NCBI GenBank assembly: GCA_000181795.3
Contig: CM012953.1
Location: 8,987,083 to 9,051,082 of the forward strand
DNA: 64,000 nt
Source of the DNA: Trichinella spiralis
Taxonomy: Eukaryota > Nematoda > Enoplea > Trichinellida > Trichinellidae
Reading direction: 5' to 3'
Made by a program: the position numbers and the translations under genes. Position 1 is the stretch's first letter; every line of letters begins with the position of its first letter. The notes under the pieces were generated by a model that saw only the letters and a list, made by a program, of their open reading frames with translations, had not been told where the DNA came from and ran no database searches. Below are positions 27,201 through 40,144 of the stretch, piece after piece.

Positions 27201-28080
27201 CAGAATAATAATGAATTGGACAGTGGGATAAATAATTTATTGTGAAATTATTTGAAATATTTTCGGGTGGTGATTTTGAAAAATTAACTACTTATAATTA
27301 TTAGTTTAAAGTTTAAGCTGTGGTTGAAAACAGCAAAAAAAACTTTTAAAAATTGCTTAGAAAAGGGAAGTAATTTTTTTGTTTGTAGTCGACAAAATTC
27401 TCATGGGTTGTTTTCTCATCACTTGGCACGACCAGTTGAAATGCGTTTTTTAAAAAATTTTGTTCAGCAATGTTGTGATCGATTTAGTTATACAACATAC
27501 GTATATATATATGTGAGGCTAGATGTGAATAGTCTCTGTGTGCTTTTTTTTGTTCTTTGTTATTTTACAATAATTCATTTTGGAAATTTAAATGAAATTT
27601 ACGCTTGCCTTTACAACTGACACGACGCAGTTGTGTGTGAAATGAAGTGGTGAAGTGGTGTGGAAGAAAAAAAATTATTCAACTCTATTCACAATTGTTG
27701 GTGCTGTCACGTTCAGCATTCAGTGTCAGGTGGCAGTGGCATTAATTTGTTGTTTTATGTTCTTTTTGGGAAGATGCTTTTTCCGCCCCGGTTACACACA
27801 CACACAAGCGTCGTTGCACCGCACCTCATTGAGGAAGAGGACGAGGATGTTGCACTTTTGCACATCAAACTTGCCCTGCCCGGTCACCACCTACATCATT
27901 ACTGAAGTTGCGTGTGCTTTTTTCAACACTGCTGAGCCATTGTCATTTGCATTTCAGCTCGTTTCACCATCATTCTACGCAAGTTGCTCTGCATTTGCTT
28001 TGCTAATATGAAACTGAAACTTCCGAAATCCCCTTTTCAGACACGAACACCACTCAGGCAGTGAGTATAATTTAAGACGA

Positions 28081-28082
<2 letters not shown>

Positions 28083-28118
<36 letters not shown>
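28083..28118. repeat. AT dinucleotide microsatellite
   Basis: About 18 uninterrupted AT units, the longest pure dinucleotide run in the window. Confidence 0.95.
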
Positions 28119-28122
<4 letters not shown>

Positions 28123-31049
28123 AAAAGCAACAACTCACATAACACTCCTCATACGTTGGAAAATCCACCTCATCCCAGATTAATAGAAATTGAGCAGTGA
28201 ATTTTATTTATTTATTTATTTTCTTAAATAATTATTTTTACTACTGTTTGATATTTTTTATTTATAAATTATTAAATTTAAAAAAAGCTTTTTTCCTTTG
28301 ACAATTTCAAATATTCTCATTTTTAATTCAATTGTACCTGTGACGTAGACTTCGCATTATCATTGCTGTTCGTTGTGCTTTGTATTAGGTCGTTCTTGTT
28401 TTATGTTTTCTACTTTTCAATTCACAATTCAAAAAACTTTTTTTCTGTTCTATATTTTCTCATCATTCTCTCACGGTTGGCTTTTCTTGACGATGTTTTC
28501 CAATTTGCGCACACATTCATTGTTCAGTTGTGTTTCAATGGAAAACATTTTTTTTGGAAAATCTATTCATTTGGACAATTTATTAGTTTAATATTTGTTT
28601 TAAACTGTAGAAAAATATGGACAGAGAGCTGAGGGTTCATTTATTGACAGACAAGAACAGAAGATGACCAAAACTGAACATTAATTTATACTGTACTGTA
28701 CGGTACTGTTATTTGTGTATTTCGTTCTGGTTACTTTTTTTTTAAATTGGTTAACTTCCTGTTTATCTGTTTTACTAGACATCTGCTAGCTGATAATTGA
28801 AGCTTGTTAAATAATAATTTATTTTTGAATTGTTAAAAACGAACTTAATGTTGCTATTATTGATCTTGTTTTTTGTTCTCTCAAAAAATTTTTTTTTTTG
28901 AAATATATATACTCACAAATGGTTGACTTGATAATTCACAACGGTGATATTGTTTAGTAATTTGAAAAAAACGGATTTTATTCAATTTTTCTATTTTATT
29001 ATGATTATGATCAATTGTATTGTTGAAAATGATCCTTTACGTTTATTTATATATTAATATATAAATAGGTATGAAATTGAAAGTATATTTTTGAAATTAT
29101 TTTTAAGTTACGCATCTTTAATGAAATTTTAAATCTGTTATTTTCATAGTATATTTTTCAATTTACTCCCCTAAATTTTGAATGCTTAAATCGGACAGAT
29201 CAAGTGAATACTTTACTTTTATTGATGTTGCGTTGTACGTTTTTCTTTCACGATCATTCATTCCTTCTGTGGTCTCAGTGAGATTAGTGTTCATTTGCAT
29301 TGAAGAACAAGCAGTTTTTATATTGTTAGCTTGGTTATTTATTTATTTATTTATTTTCAATCGTTTCTATTGTTGAATCGCTAATGTTGTTGTTCTTTTC
29401 TTTTATACGGCTTGAACAGATGCAACAACTTGCAATTGTTACTTGCTTTATTGCAATTTAAATATTTCCCAGGAAAGTGTAAAAAATTTTTTGTTTCTTT
29501 TTTTTCAAATAGAAGTAGCATAATTGGAAATTTATTGATTAATTAGAAGAGGATAATTTGATTTTTGCACTTCAACGAATATTATTTTGTACTTTTACGT
29601 TATTAAAAAACACGAAGATCAAGCAACCATTGTACAATATTTTGTATCTGTTATTAAGAATTAATTACTCATGTTATTAAAATAATTTTGAAAAATCCAC
29701 TTCCAAATGCAAGTTTGATGAATGGAAAATTTTCAGAATTATACCAAATTGATCTATTATATGTTTTATTTATTTAAAGTAAAATGGAATCTTTTCCATT
29801 TCATTATGATCATCGATGAAGCAATTCATCTTTTTCAAAAAGTTTTTTTGAACAAAAAATTTTTTCATCGAAAGTTGGCAAATAATTATGATTATTAAAA
29901 AACAGCAAAGAATAGATTGATTATTTATGATTGCTGCTTTCAGTGTGTAAAAGTCATAATGCATAAGTTCACGAAGTGGGATATTTTTATTTTTTCTTTT
30001 ATTTACGGTAAGTAATGAAAATTTTTAACTTGTGTAAGATGGATAATTTTGCCATTTTTGATGAAAACTCGTTCGACGCAAAATTTGCCTTTATTAATGA
30101 TTATTTATTGGCTTAAACGACAAAATGTATTTCTGACTTATTTGTTCACTTTCATATGCTAATGTTGGTTTGGCATTTTTTTAGTTTTTCAGGTGATTTG
30201 AAAGATATGTGATCATAGACGATGTTTGATGACCAAATTACTTTACGGTGAAAATTGGCTTCGCCTTCATCAGTGCATGCTTTTGTGCACAAACTGTAAT
30301 GTGGTAATATAGGATTTTGTGGATGTGTGAAAAATCATCTCTGCACTGCTGCTGTTGATTGATAATATTTTTTTGCTTTTGCTTTTGCTCCACCTCAACT
30401 TTTTGTGTTGTTGATGATGGAATATTTTTTCTGTTTTATTTTATTTTTTTTTGCTTTTCAACGTATCAACACAACAACGATAACGATTGAATGAGATACT
30501 GCGTTTGTTGTTGATGTTGATGAAAGCCAACATGGCTTGCTTGGTGGTGGTGATCGTGGTGGTGCTTGCACTTGAGCAGCAAATTTTCTGATTGATTTTT
30601 CCCCCTCTCATCAGCTTTCTCTCTCTCTTTCTCTCATTCTCTCGATTTCTCTTTTTCTCTGTTGGTGCTGCAAACGACACGTCACTTTTGCCATCGGTCA
30701 ACTTTACAACATTTGGTTTCACACAACTTCTTCACACATCCGGTATTGGTATACTTCTCGTGTATTATCTTGTGCAATTGATTTCGCAGAAAAGATCAAA
30801 GCAAAAAAAAATTTTTCCATTGCCAAACAGTTTGCAACTGTGCTGTATAAAATTATCTCGTTTGCTTGGTTGCACATCGAGAAAAATGGTTTGTGTATTT
30901 TCGTTCATTTTCATATTCGCTGCTCTTCCAAGTGGTGTAGCAATTGCTGCTGTTGTTATTGTTTTCAATGCTGTATCAAAGTACAGTTTCGTCGAACAGA
31001 AAAATTCTCCCAACTACGTTTCAAGTCACGCCTTCGTGATGTCGATGTC

Positions 31050-31275
31050 GCCTCTGATTGGCTGCTTGACAAGGTGGGCGTGACTTTTTGCGATTGTCGC
31101 GCCGCCAAGCGGTCGAATTGATCGAGCGAGATTGCCACGCAGCAGTCAGCTGATCAGCTCTTTGTCTAAACGGCGGCGTGCGGTCACGTGCTTTTTGCAG
31201 CCTGTATAGCAAGCAGTAGTGACGTGACCGGCTAACCGACGGCATCTTTTCTTGCTACCAAATTGGGTCGCGAAA
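31050..31275 (+). promoter_or_regulatory. GC-rich presumed promoter of yippee-like gene, copy 1
   Basis: A GC-rich island in otherwise AT-rich DNA, about 480 bases upstream of the yippee start codon. It contains an inverted CCAAT box (attgg at 31057), a GC/CACCC-type box (ggtgggcgtg), an E-box cacgtg at 31185-31190 and a CRE-like tgacgtgac near 31220. These are typical proximal promoter elements, but no transcription start is known. Confidence 0.5.
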
Positions 31276-31752
31276 CGTGTGCAAAACTTTTCTCCAAAAT
31301 TAATTTCATGTATATTTTGATTATGTTTAAATATTACAAAAATACATGATATTATCTATATTGTATATTATAATTTCATACAAGCGCGTGACTTTATATA
31401 TATATATATTTTGCATACATACATACATATAGATATATATATATATATAATTTCTTCTTTATGCTTCAGTTGCTGTGGTTCATTTGCAGCGCGACGTGTT
31501 CGTCGACTTGGACTGTCGCCAGTATTTTTCCTTGTTTGTTTGTTTGGTTGTTTGTTTGTTTTTGTGAAGAAAAGAAATTGTTGGAAAAGGAGATTTTTTT
31601 TTGCAAACAGAAGAAGAAAAACGCATACCTACGTACGTACATACATACATCTTGAAGTTGAATATTGAGAAAAGTGAAAATTCATTACCCGACAGTGTGT
31701 GTGTGTGTTGTGGTGAGAAGAAATTTGAAATAAACTAGAATAGAAAAGTGCA

Positions 31753-32025
31753 ATGAAAACTTTCCAAGCTTATCTGCCGTCTGGTGGCCGTACGTACAGC
31801 TGCGTGCATTGCCGCGCCCATTTGGCAAATCACGACGAACTCATTTCCAAGGTGAGTAAATTTTATTCCATTATTTTCAATAAACTCTCCATTCATTCAT
31901 TCATTCTTTCTTTCTTTCTTTTCATCTTTACAAATATTTAATATCGTTCTTTTCTAATCATGCTATTATGGTAATTTTCAGTCATTTCAAGGCAGTCAAG
32001 GCAAGGCGTATTTGTTCAATTCTGT
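31753..32025 (+). CDS. YPEL: Yippee-like exons 1 and 2, first copy
   Basis: Exon 1 (31753-31851) encodes [17 protein letters not shown] through HDELISK, and exon 2 (31982-32025) encodes [15 protein letters not shown]. Both are the same in protein as the second copy at 35811-36067. Only one pair can be used with the shared exons at 39883-40144, because exon 1 carries the start codon. If the duplication is real these would be alternative first exons; more likely it is an assembly duplicate. Confidence 0.75.
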
Positions 32026-33078
32026 GTAAGTGAATTTTAATTTATTATTATTATTATTATTCCATTTTCCATATTTGGATATTTGCTCGGTTCGCAAATA
32101 AGCTAGTATAGCCAGCGGCCAAGCACCACGCATATGCTATTATTATCATTAGTTGTTGATGTTGCTAATATTTGACACGACCTCTCTCTCCCTGTCTCTC
32201 GTGTGCTCAGCTTTCTGCGTTTGCTTCAACTAGACGACAAACAATCACCACACTGCGAAAATATATATTATTTCGGTCGATCTCTCTCTCTCTTTCTCTT
32301 TTTTCTTGGCCTCTGACTCTCTGACCCTACCGGATATGGCTTGTTTTTTTCCATCCGTATGCTTTCTTCTCTTTTGTTCGGATGTCAATGACTGAGGACG
32401 ACAGTAATACAACTACTAATTAACATTGTCAAATAGTCATATTTCATCTCCTCTTATGCATATTATTCTTTTATTATTAATTTTCCATCAACAAATATGA
32501 ACAAAGTTGGAATTAGTTCAACAAAAAACATCACGAAAATTATCTACTATTTTGAAATTGAAAAATATGATTTGGTTGTTTTACTGTTTAAATCATATGT
32601 TTGTACTTTATTTGCATTGCATTTCGTGTTGCTTTTATTCTATCAAATGCACGGCAAATAGTAATAGTACAGCTATGGCGTTGTTCTGTTTGCATGAAAA
32701 GCAACGATAAAAAGCAAATATTGCATCAGTATATATATATATTATTTATACAAAATTTGTTTTTGTTTTTTTTAATATTTAAAAATTCTCTTTTGTTTGT
32801 TCAAATTTGTATCTCCATTGCAACAATGCAAAATAGCAAGCAGATGAGATGAGCAAATTTTCTTTTTGCTAATGCTTGCAATAAATAGATTTATTTTCTT
32901 CTACGAATTGATTATGATAATTTTTCCTAATTAATAAATTTCTGTTCCAAGTTGGTAAGAAAATTGTAATTTATTCGTGTTTATTTGTTTATTTTTGGTG
33001 TTGTGAAATACCGTCAACAGATAGATGTATTAGCAGTTTGTTTGTTTGTTTGTATGCTTGTTTTCTTTCAGAGCTGGC

Positions 33079-33096
33079 TGACGTGACGTGACGTCA
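33079..33096 (+). promoter_or_regulatory. Clustered CRE-like sites (copy 1)
   Basis: Three overlapping TGACGT units ending in a perfect TGACGTCA palindrome, the consensus CREB/ATF site. It lies in the long second intron of the yippee-like gene and is present unchanged in the second block. Confidence 0.45.
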
Positions 33097-34016
33097 AAAA
33101 ATATATATACATAATTTGAAAAGGGAGAAATAATCATCAGTTATTTTTTGCGTGTTTGGTTGGTTGGTTCTTGTTTGTTCTTTTTTCGCAGATTTTACCG
33201 TATACGTAAGGAAGTAGAACACTGAGAAATATTTGACAGTTGAGGAAGAAGAGGTTTTTCTGATGTTGTTTATAATTTTAGCAAATTTTCAAATTTCCCT
33301 TTTCCATTTTCTTAATCTTATCCAAAGCAAGATTATACCATGTTTGAAAATTTTCCACGCAACTTATATTTTTTTAGTATTAATGCAAAAAGTAGCTTCA
33401 TCATGAAACAAGTGTACAACTTTCGTAGTTTGCTTCTTCTGAAATCCGCTTGTTGTTGCTGTTGGTGTTCCCTTTTGCAATGGGGCAACGTTGCTTTGTC
33501 ATTTTTGCCAAAGTGGAACGGTGATAGTAGAAATTGTCGCTGGCGTTCAATTGATGGAAATTAAATTGCTTTTCTGTTCGCATGCCATTGCAATAGCACT
33601 TGGTCAACGAAAATTTTTATTATATGCGCATCCCAGCACAGCTGTACCGGTATTGTAGGGGTAACGGTCAGGAGGCTTACAGTAGGCGACTTGTTGGAAA
33701 TGCAAAATATTTCATTATTAATTTTCTTTGTTTAAACATTGGATAGCATTTAAATGAATTGATTTTTTTCACTGTGTTAATGCTAATTCAAATTATTTGT
33801 CTTTTATTACTTTTTCTGTTATTACCAATATGCCTAAATGAAAGCAGATGTTGAAAGCATCGTCACTTTCGAGATTTTCTTGTAAATATTTTTATGAAAA
33901 GAAAAAAAAAATTTTTTTTTCTACTTGATAATAAATGGCCAACAGCAGCTTGATAATTATAACCTGATTTCCTGATGAATTGTTAATGGGTAGTGAAAAG
34001 CAGTTTTTTTGTTTGA

Positions 34017-34026
34017 NNNNNNNNNN
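34017..34026. other. Assembly gap of 10 N
   Basis: Ten unknown bases precisely between the two 4-kb duplicate blocks. The round length suggests a placeholder rather than a measured gap. Confidence 0.99.
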
Positions 34027-35101
34027 AAGTGGGATATTTTTTATTTTTTTCTTTTATTTACGTAAGTAATGAAAATTTTTACTGTGTAAGATGGATAATT
34101 TTGACATTTTTGATGAAAACTCGTTCGACGCAAAATTTGCCTTTATTAATGATTATTTATTGGCTTAAACGACAAAATGTATTTCTGACTTATTTGTTCA
34201 CTTTCATATGCTAATGTTGGTTTGGCATTTTTTTAGTTTTTCAGGTGATTTGAAAGATATGTGATCATAGACGATGTTTGATGACCAAATTACTTTACGG
34301 TGAAAATTGGCTTCGCCTTCATCAGTGCATGCTTTTGTGCACAAACTGTAATGTGGTAATATAGGATTTTGTGGATGTGTGAAAAATCATCTCTGCACTG
34401 CTGCTGTTGATTGATAATATTTTTTTGCTTTTGCTTTTGCTCCACCTCAACTTTTTGTGTTGTTGATGATGGAATATTTTTTCTGTTTTATTTTATTTTT
34501 TTTTGCTTTTCAACGTATCAACACAACAACGATAACGATTGAATGAGATACTGCGTTTGTTGTTGATGTTGATGAAAGCCAACATGGCTTGCTTGGTGGT
34601 GGTGATCGTGGTGGTGCTTGCACTTGAGCAGCAAATTTTCTGATTGATTTTTCCCCCTCTCATCAGCTTTCTCTCTCTCTTTCTCTCATTCTCTCGATTT
34701 CTCTTTTTCTCTGTTGGTGCTGCAAACGACACGTCACTTTTGCCATCGGTCAACTTTACAACATTTGGTTTCACACAACTTCTTCACACATCCGGTATTG
34801 GTATACTTCTCGTGTATTATCTTGTGCAATTGATTTCGCAGAAAAGATCAAAGCAAAAAAAAATTTTTCCATTGCCAAACAAGTTGCAACTGTGCTGTAT
34901 AAAATTATCTCGTTTGCTTGGTTGCACATCAAGAAAAATGGTTTGTGTGTTTTCGTTCATTTTCATATTCACTGCTCTTCCAAGTGGTGTAGCAATTGCT
35001 GCTGTTGTTATTGTTTTCAATGCTGTATCAAAGTACAGTTTCGTCGAACAGAAAAATTCTCCGAACTACGTTTCAAGTCACGCCTTCGTGATGTCGATGT
35101 C

Positions 35102-35327
35102 GCCTCTGATTGGCTGCTTGACAAGGTGGGCGTGACTTTTTGCGATTGTCGCGCCGCCAAGCGGTCGAATTGATCGAGCGAGATTGCCACGCAGCAGTCA
35201 GCTGATCAGCTCTTTGTCTAAACGGCGGCGTGCGGTCACGTGCTTTTTGCAGCCTGTATAGCAAGCAGTAGTGACGTGACCGGCTAACCGACGGCATCTT
35301 TTCTTGCTACCAAATTGGGTCGCGAAA
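35102..35327 (+). promoter_or_regulatory. GC-rich presumed promoter of yippee-like gene, copy 2
   Basis: Same elements in the same order as copy 1: inverted CCAAT, GC-type box, cacgtg E-box and tgacgtgac. If only one block is real, this is the promoter next to the full gene. Confidence 0.5.
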
Positions 35328-35810
35328 CGTGTGCAAAACTTTTCTCCAAAATTAATTTCATGTATATTTTGATTATGTTTAAATATTACAAAAATACATG
35401 ATATTATCTATATTGTATATTATAATTTCATACAAGCGCGTGACTTTATATATATATTTTTTGCATACATACATACATACATGTAGATATAGATATATAT
35501 ATATATAATTTCTTCTTTATGCTTCAGTTGCTGTGGTTCATTTGCAGCGCGACGTGTTCGTCGACTTGGACTGTCGCCAGTATTTTTCCTTGTTTGTTTG
35601 TTTGGTTGTTTGTTTGTTTTTGTGAAGAAAAGAAATTGTTGGAAAAGGAGATTTTTTTTTGCAAACAGAAGAAGAAAAACGCATACCTACGTACGTACAT
35701 ACATACATCTTGAAGTTGAATATTGAGAAAAGTGAAAATTCATTACCCGACAGTGTGTGTGTGTGTTGTGGTGAGAAGAAATTTGAAATAAACTAGAATA
35801 GAAAAGTGCA

Positions 35811-38800
35811 ATGAAAACTTTCCAAGCTTATCTGCCGTCTGGTGGCCGTACGTACAGCTGCGTGCATTGCCGCGCCCATTTGGCAAATCACGACGAACTC
35901 ATTTCCAAGGTGAGTAAATTTTATTCCATTATTTTCAATAAACTCTCCATTCATTCTTTCTTTTCATCTTTACAAATATTTAATATCGTTCTTTTCTAAT
36001 CATGCTATTATGGTAATTTTCAGTCATTTCAAGGCAGTCAAGGCAAGGCGTATTTGTTCAATTCTGTGTAAGTGAATTTTAATTTATTATTATTATTATT
36101 ATTCCATTTTCCATATTTGGATATTTGCTCGGTTCGCAAATAAGCTAGTATAGCCAGCGGCCAAGCACCACGCATATGCTATTATTATCATTAGTTGTTG
36201 ATGTTGCTAATATTTGACACGACCTCTCTCCCCCTGTCTCTCGTGTGCTCAGCTTTCTGCGTTTGCTTCAACTAGACGACAAACAATCACCACACTGCGA
36301 AAATATATATTATTTCGGTCGATCTCTCTCTCTCTCTCTTTCTCTTTTTTCTTGGCCTCTGACTCTCTGACCCTACCGGATATGGCTTGTTTTTTTCCAT
36401 CCGTATGCTTTCTTCTCTTTTGTTCGGATGTCAATGACTGAGGACGACAGTAATACAACTACTAATTAACATTGTCAAATAGTCATATTTCATCTCCTCC
36501 TATGCATATTATTCTTTTATTATTAATTTTCCATCAACAAATATGAACAAAGTTGGAATTAATTAGTTCAACAAAAAACATCACGAAAATTATCTACTAT
36601 TTTGAAATTGAAAAATATGATTTGGATGTTTTACTGTTTAAATCATATGTTTGTACTTTATTTGCATTGCATTTCGTGTTGCTTTTCTTCTATCAAATGC
36701 ACGGCGAATAGCAATAGTGTAATAGTAATAGTACAGCTATGGCGTTGTTCTGTTTGCATGAAAAGCAACGATAAAAAGCAAATATTGCATCAGTATATAT
36801 ATATTATCTATACAAAATTTGTTTTTGTTTTTTTTTAATATTTAAAAATTCTCTTTTGTTTGAATGCTGTTCAGATTTAATTTTGTTCAAATTTGTATCT
36901 CCATTGCAACAATGCAAAATAGCAAACAGATGAGATGAGCAAATTTTCTTTTTGCTAATGCTTGCAATAAATAGATTTATTTTCTTCTACGAATTGAATA
37001 TGATAATTTTTCCTAATTAATAAATTTCTGTTCCAAGTTGGTAAGAAAATTGTAATTTATTCGTGTTTATTTGTTTATTTTTGGTGTTGTGAAATACCGT
37101 CAACAGATAGATATATTAGCAGTTTGTTTGTTTGTTTGTATGCTTGTTTTCTTTCAGAGCTGGCTGACGTGACGTGACGTCAAAAAATATATATACATAA
37201 TTTGAAAAGGGAGAAATAATCATCAGTTATTTTTTGCGTGTTTGGTTGGTTGGTTCTTGTTTGTTCTTTTTTCGCAGATTTTACCGTATACGTAAGGAAG
37301 TAGAACACTGAGAAATATTTGACAGTTGAGGAAGAAGAGGTTTTTCTGATGTTGAATTTTCAAATTTTCAATTTCCCTTTTCCATTTTCTTAATCTTATC
37401 CAAAGCAAGATTATAACATGTTTGAAAATTTTCCACGCAACTTATATTTTTTTAGTATTAATGCAAAAAGTAGCTTTATCATGAAACAAGTGTACAACTT
37501 TCGTAGTTTGCTTCTTCTGAAATCCGCTTGTTGTTGCTGTTGGTGTTCCCTTTTGCAATGGGGCAACGTTGCTTTGTCATTTTTGCCAAAGTGGAACGGT
37601 GATAGTAGAAATTGTCGCTGGCGTTCAATTGATGGAAATTAAATTGCTTTTCTGTTCGCATGCCATTGCAATAGCACTTGGTCAACGAAAATTTTTATTA
37701 TATGCGCATCCCAGCACAGCTGTACCGGTATTGTAGGGGTAACGGTCAGGAGGCTTACAGTAGGCGACTTGTTGGAAATGCAAAATATTTCATTATTAAT
37801 TTTCTTTGTTTAAACATTGGATAGCATTTAAATGAATTGATTTTTTTCACTGTGTTATTGCTAATTCAAATTATTTGTCTTTTATTACTTTTCTGTTATT
37901 ACCAATATGCCTAAATGAAAGCAGATGTTGAAAGCATCGTCACTTTCGAGATTTTCTTGTAAATATTTTATGAAAAGAAAAAAAAAATTTTTTTTTCTAC
38001 TTGATAATAAATGGCCAACAGCAGCTTGATAATTATAACCTGATTTCCTGATGAATTGTTAATGGTAGTGAAAAGCAGTTTTTTTGTTGATATGTGTATA
38101 GCTCGATCAATGGTAATATAATGATGCATGTAAGAATCTTCCATTTTTCAATAAGTATTATTTGTATGACTTTAATCCGTAGTCACCATCGATTGATCGA
38201 TTATAAGCTTACTATTTTATTTTGGTTATATTTTAAATTTTAGATTTTTTAAACCAATATTTTTATCATTCATTAGTAGATTTATTAATTTTGTGTATAT
38301 AGATATTAATGATCCACTTCAGCTGCATGCATATCTGGTTAAGTTTGATCGTTTGTTTGGTTGTTGTTGTCATTGAGGTATTTAAGTGATATTTTGTAAT
38401 AATTCTTCTTTTTTGTTGATAATTTACTTTGAATGCTATTCATTTGTTTTGGGGATTTATATTTCAGCTTTAACGTATGGTATTTGTTGTTACAAATCGA
38501 CCAGCATTTAGCAGATTGTTTAAGCGATTAGTGAATGTCAAACGGATTGATTTCCAATAAAAATTGTGCAAATATTATTGGATTGGTGTATTATTTAAAA
38601 GAGGCATGGAAGAAGGCACAAAGCGAGGGGGAGGGAGGCAGATTGATGCACATTTATAAAGTGAAATAAGAGAACAATTCCTAATGGAACAGTTTTCTAT
38701 GCTTATTATTCACGTGCTTACTGAAGTTGACGGTCGGCCATTGTTGGTCGCACTTTGCCATTATTTCACTTTAGTAATTGAAAAAAATTTAAAATTACTA

Positions 38801-40144
38801 GAAAGTTATCTGCTTTTCAGTGTTACATTTTTTAAAAATATTTATTTATTTGAAAATGAATGTAAGAGTTGGATATCAAATGTAATTAAATTTTGAAAAT
38901 ATTGCAACATATTTTGTGTGAGAAAAGGAAAAATTCACTTGATTCGTTGAACTTCTTCGAATAGTATTTTCTTTCTCTGCTCCATTTGCCAGCTTGAACT
39001 AGTTCAAATTGGGGTTTATTTTGCAGTTTCTCGCGTCGTCTGTAAATTGAAATATGTTTCATGCAGTGGTGGAACTTTAAAATTATTCTAAATAGAAAAT
39101 TTTTACTATGAAAAATGTGGATAATAACGTAACTTTAACTTTATTTGAATTTTTAAAGTTTAAATATTTGTTCATCATGTTTAAATGAATGAGAATCGAA
39201 CTATACCAAACTGGAATAGCAGTAGTTTTGAATGATTTCATACAATGCAATACAATATGCGTAAGTGATAATCGTAAATTTATTGATGACAACCAATGGT
39301 AAATAATAAAAAAATGAAATATGCTCATTCACTTATTATTATTATTATTATTAACCTTTAAAGATTTATTATTATTGTTGCAAATTAGCAGCAGTGGCTA
39401 ACGTTGTATATAGCAAGCTAAGAAGAATTTTTCTTCTCAACCCAGGCGACAATTGTGTGTATTTGTTTGATTGATTGTTCAATATGCTTTGCCGGTTTGT
39501 CGAGTTTTGCTTTGGAAAATTTTTTCACACACACACAACTAGCACACAAATGAAAATCATTTTCGAATTTTATTTTCCGACCGGACGAACAAACTGGCCC
39601 AAACTGAGTGAAGTATAGCCACTTTGAGCTGTCGCTTTTTAAGACCGTTTTTTAATCTCAGTCATGATCAATTTTTTGTTTTTAAATTTATTTACAGTTC
39701 AAACTTACTTATTTTGTATACTGTACTGTAGTGTTCAAGTTCAGAATTTACAAAGAAACGGATGCATTTGTTATTGTTGTTTGTAAACTGTTTTCTCAGG
39801 ATTAATTGTTCATATTCATTTTTTATAGAACAGTTATAACGTGGTGCTTGTCACAAAAATAATTTTGGTTTTTGATTTTCAGTGTCAACGTTGGATGCGG
39901 TCCCGCCGAAGAACGGGTTCTACTCACTGGTTTGCACGCCGTTGCCGACATCTACTGCGAATGTTGCAAAACGACTCTTGGCTGGAAATATGTAAATTAA
40001 TTTTCAAATTCAATCCAGTGCAATTGTGAAGTGTTAAAATTGCAGGAGCACGCATTTGAGTCCAGTCAAAAATATAAAGAAGGCAAATACATCATTGAAC
40101 TTGCTCACATGATCAAAGACAACGGTTGGGATTCGAAAAGGTGA
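35811..40144 (+). CDS. YPEL: Yippee-like zinc-binding protein (YPEL1-4 type)
   Basis: Exons 35811-35909, 36024-36067, 39883-39991 and 40046-40144 join in phase to give 116 residues; human YPEL1 has 119. The sequence is strikingly conserved: [70 protein letters not shown] and [19 protein letters not shown]. The two CxxC pairs (CVHC and CECC) bind zinc in this family. YPEL proteins are small nuclear or centrosome-associated proteins, and YPEL5 is part of the GID/CTLH ubiquitin ligase; the exact role of the YPEL1-4 type is unclear. Intron 2 is about 3.8 kb and holds CRE-like sites. Exons 1 and 2 also exist in the upstream duplicate block. Confidence 0.96.
37165..37182 (+). promoter_or_regulatory. 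Clustered CRE-like sites (copy 2)
   Basis: Same three overlapping TGACGT units with a terminal TGACGTCA as at 33079, in intron 2 of the full yippee-like gene. Confidence 0.45.

Larger units (their letters stand above)
18721..29973. other. Long AT-rich non-coding stretch upstream of the yippee gene
   Basis: More than 11 kb with only short frames that look like chance. It is rich in simple repeats: a CTT run near 19939, CA near 21213, TA runs near 22758 and 28083, and many TTTA/ATTT tracts. A perfect 17-base palindrome, ccagctagcttagctgg, lies near 22729. The region may include distal regulatory DNA or upstream untranslated exons of the yippee-like gene, but nothing in it can be named. Confidence 0.45.
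29974..34016. repeat. Direct duplication, copy 1 (ends at assembly gap)
   Basis: Nearly identical to 34027-38090. It ends exactly at a 10-N gap and copy 2 starts immediately after it. Differences are scattered substitutions and small indels (for example in a CATT repeat near 31890 and a block near 36860), with extra homopolymer differences next to the gap. The block contains the GC-rich presumed promoter and exons 1 and 2 of the yippee-like gene. The pattern fits two contig ends or two haplotypes that were not merged. Confidence 0.9.
34027..38090. repeat. Direct duplication, copy 2
   Basis: Partner of 29974-34016. After 38090 the sequence continues as unique DNA into the yippee intron, so this copy is the one physically joined to exons 3 and 4. 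Confidence 0.9.

Noticed and set aside
30592..31083. 163-residue frame, also at 34644-35135
   Set aside because: It appears twice only because of the 4-kb duplication, covers the promoter-like region, is very T-rich and has no family resemblance. Differences between the copies change amino acids.
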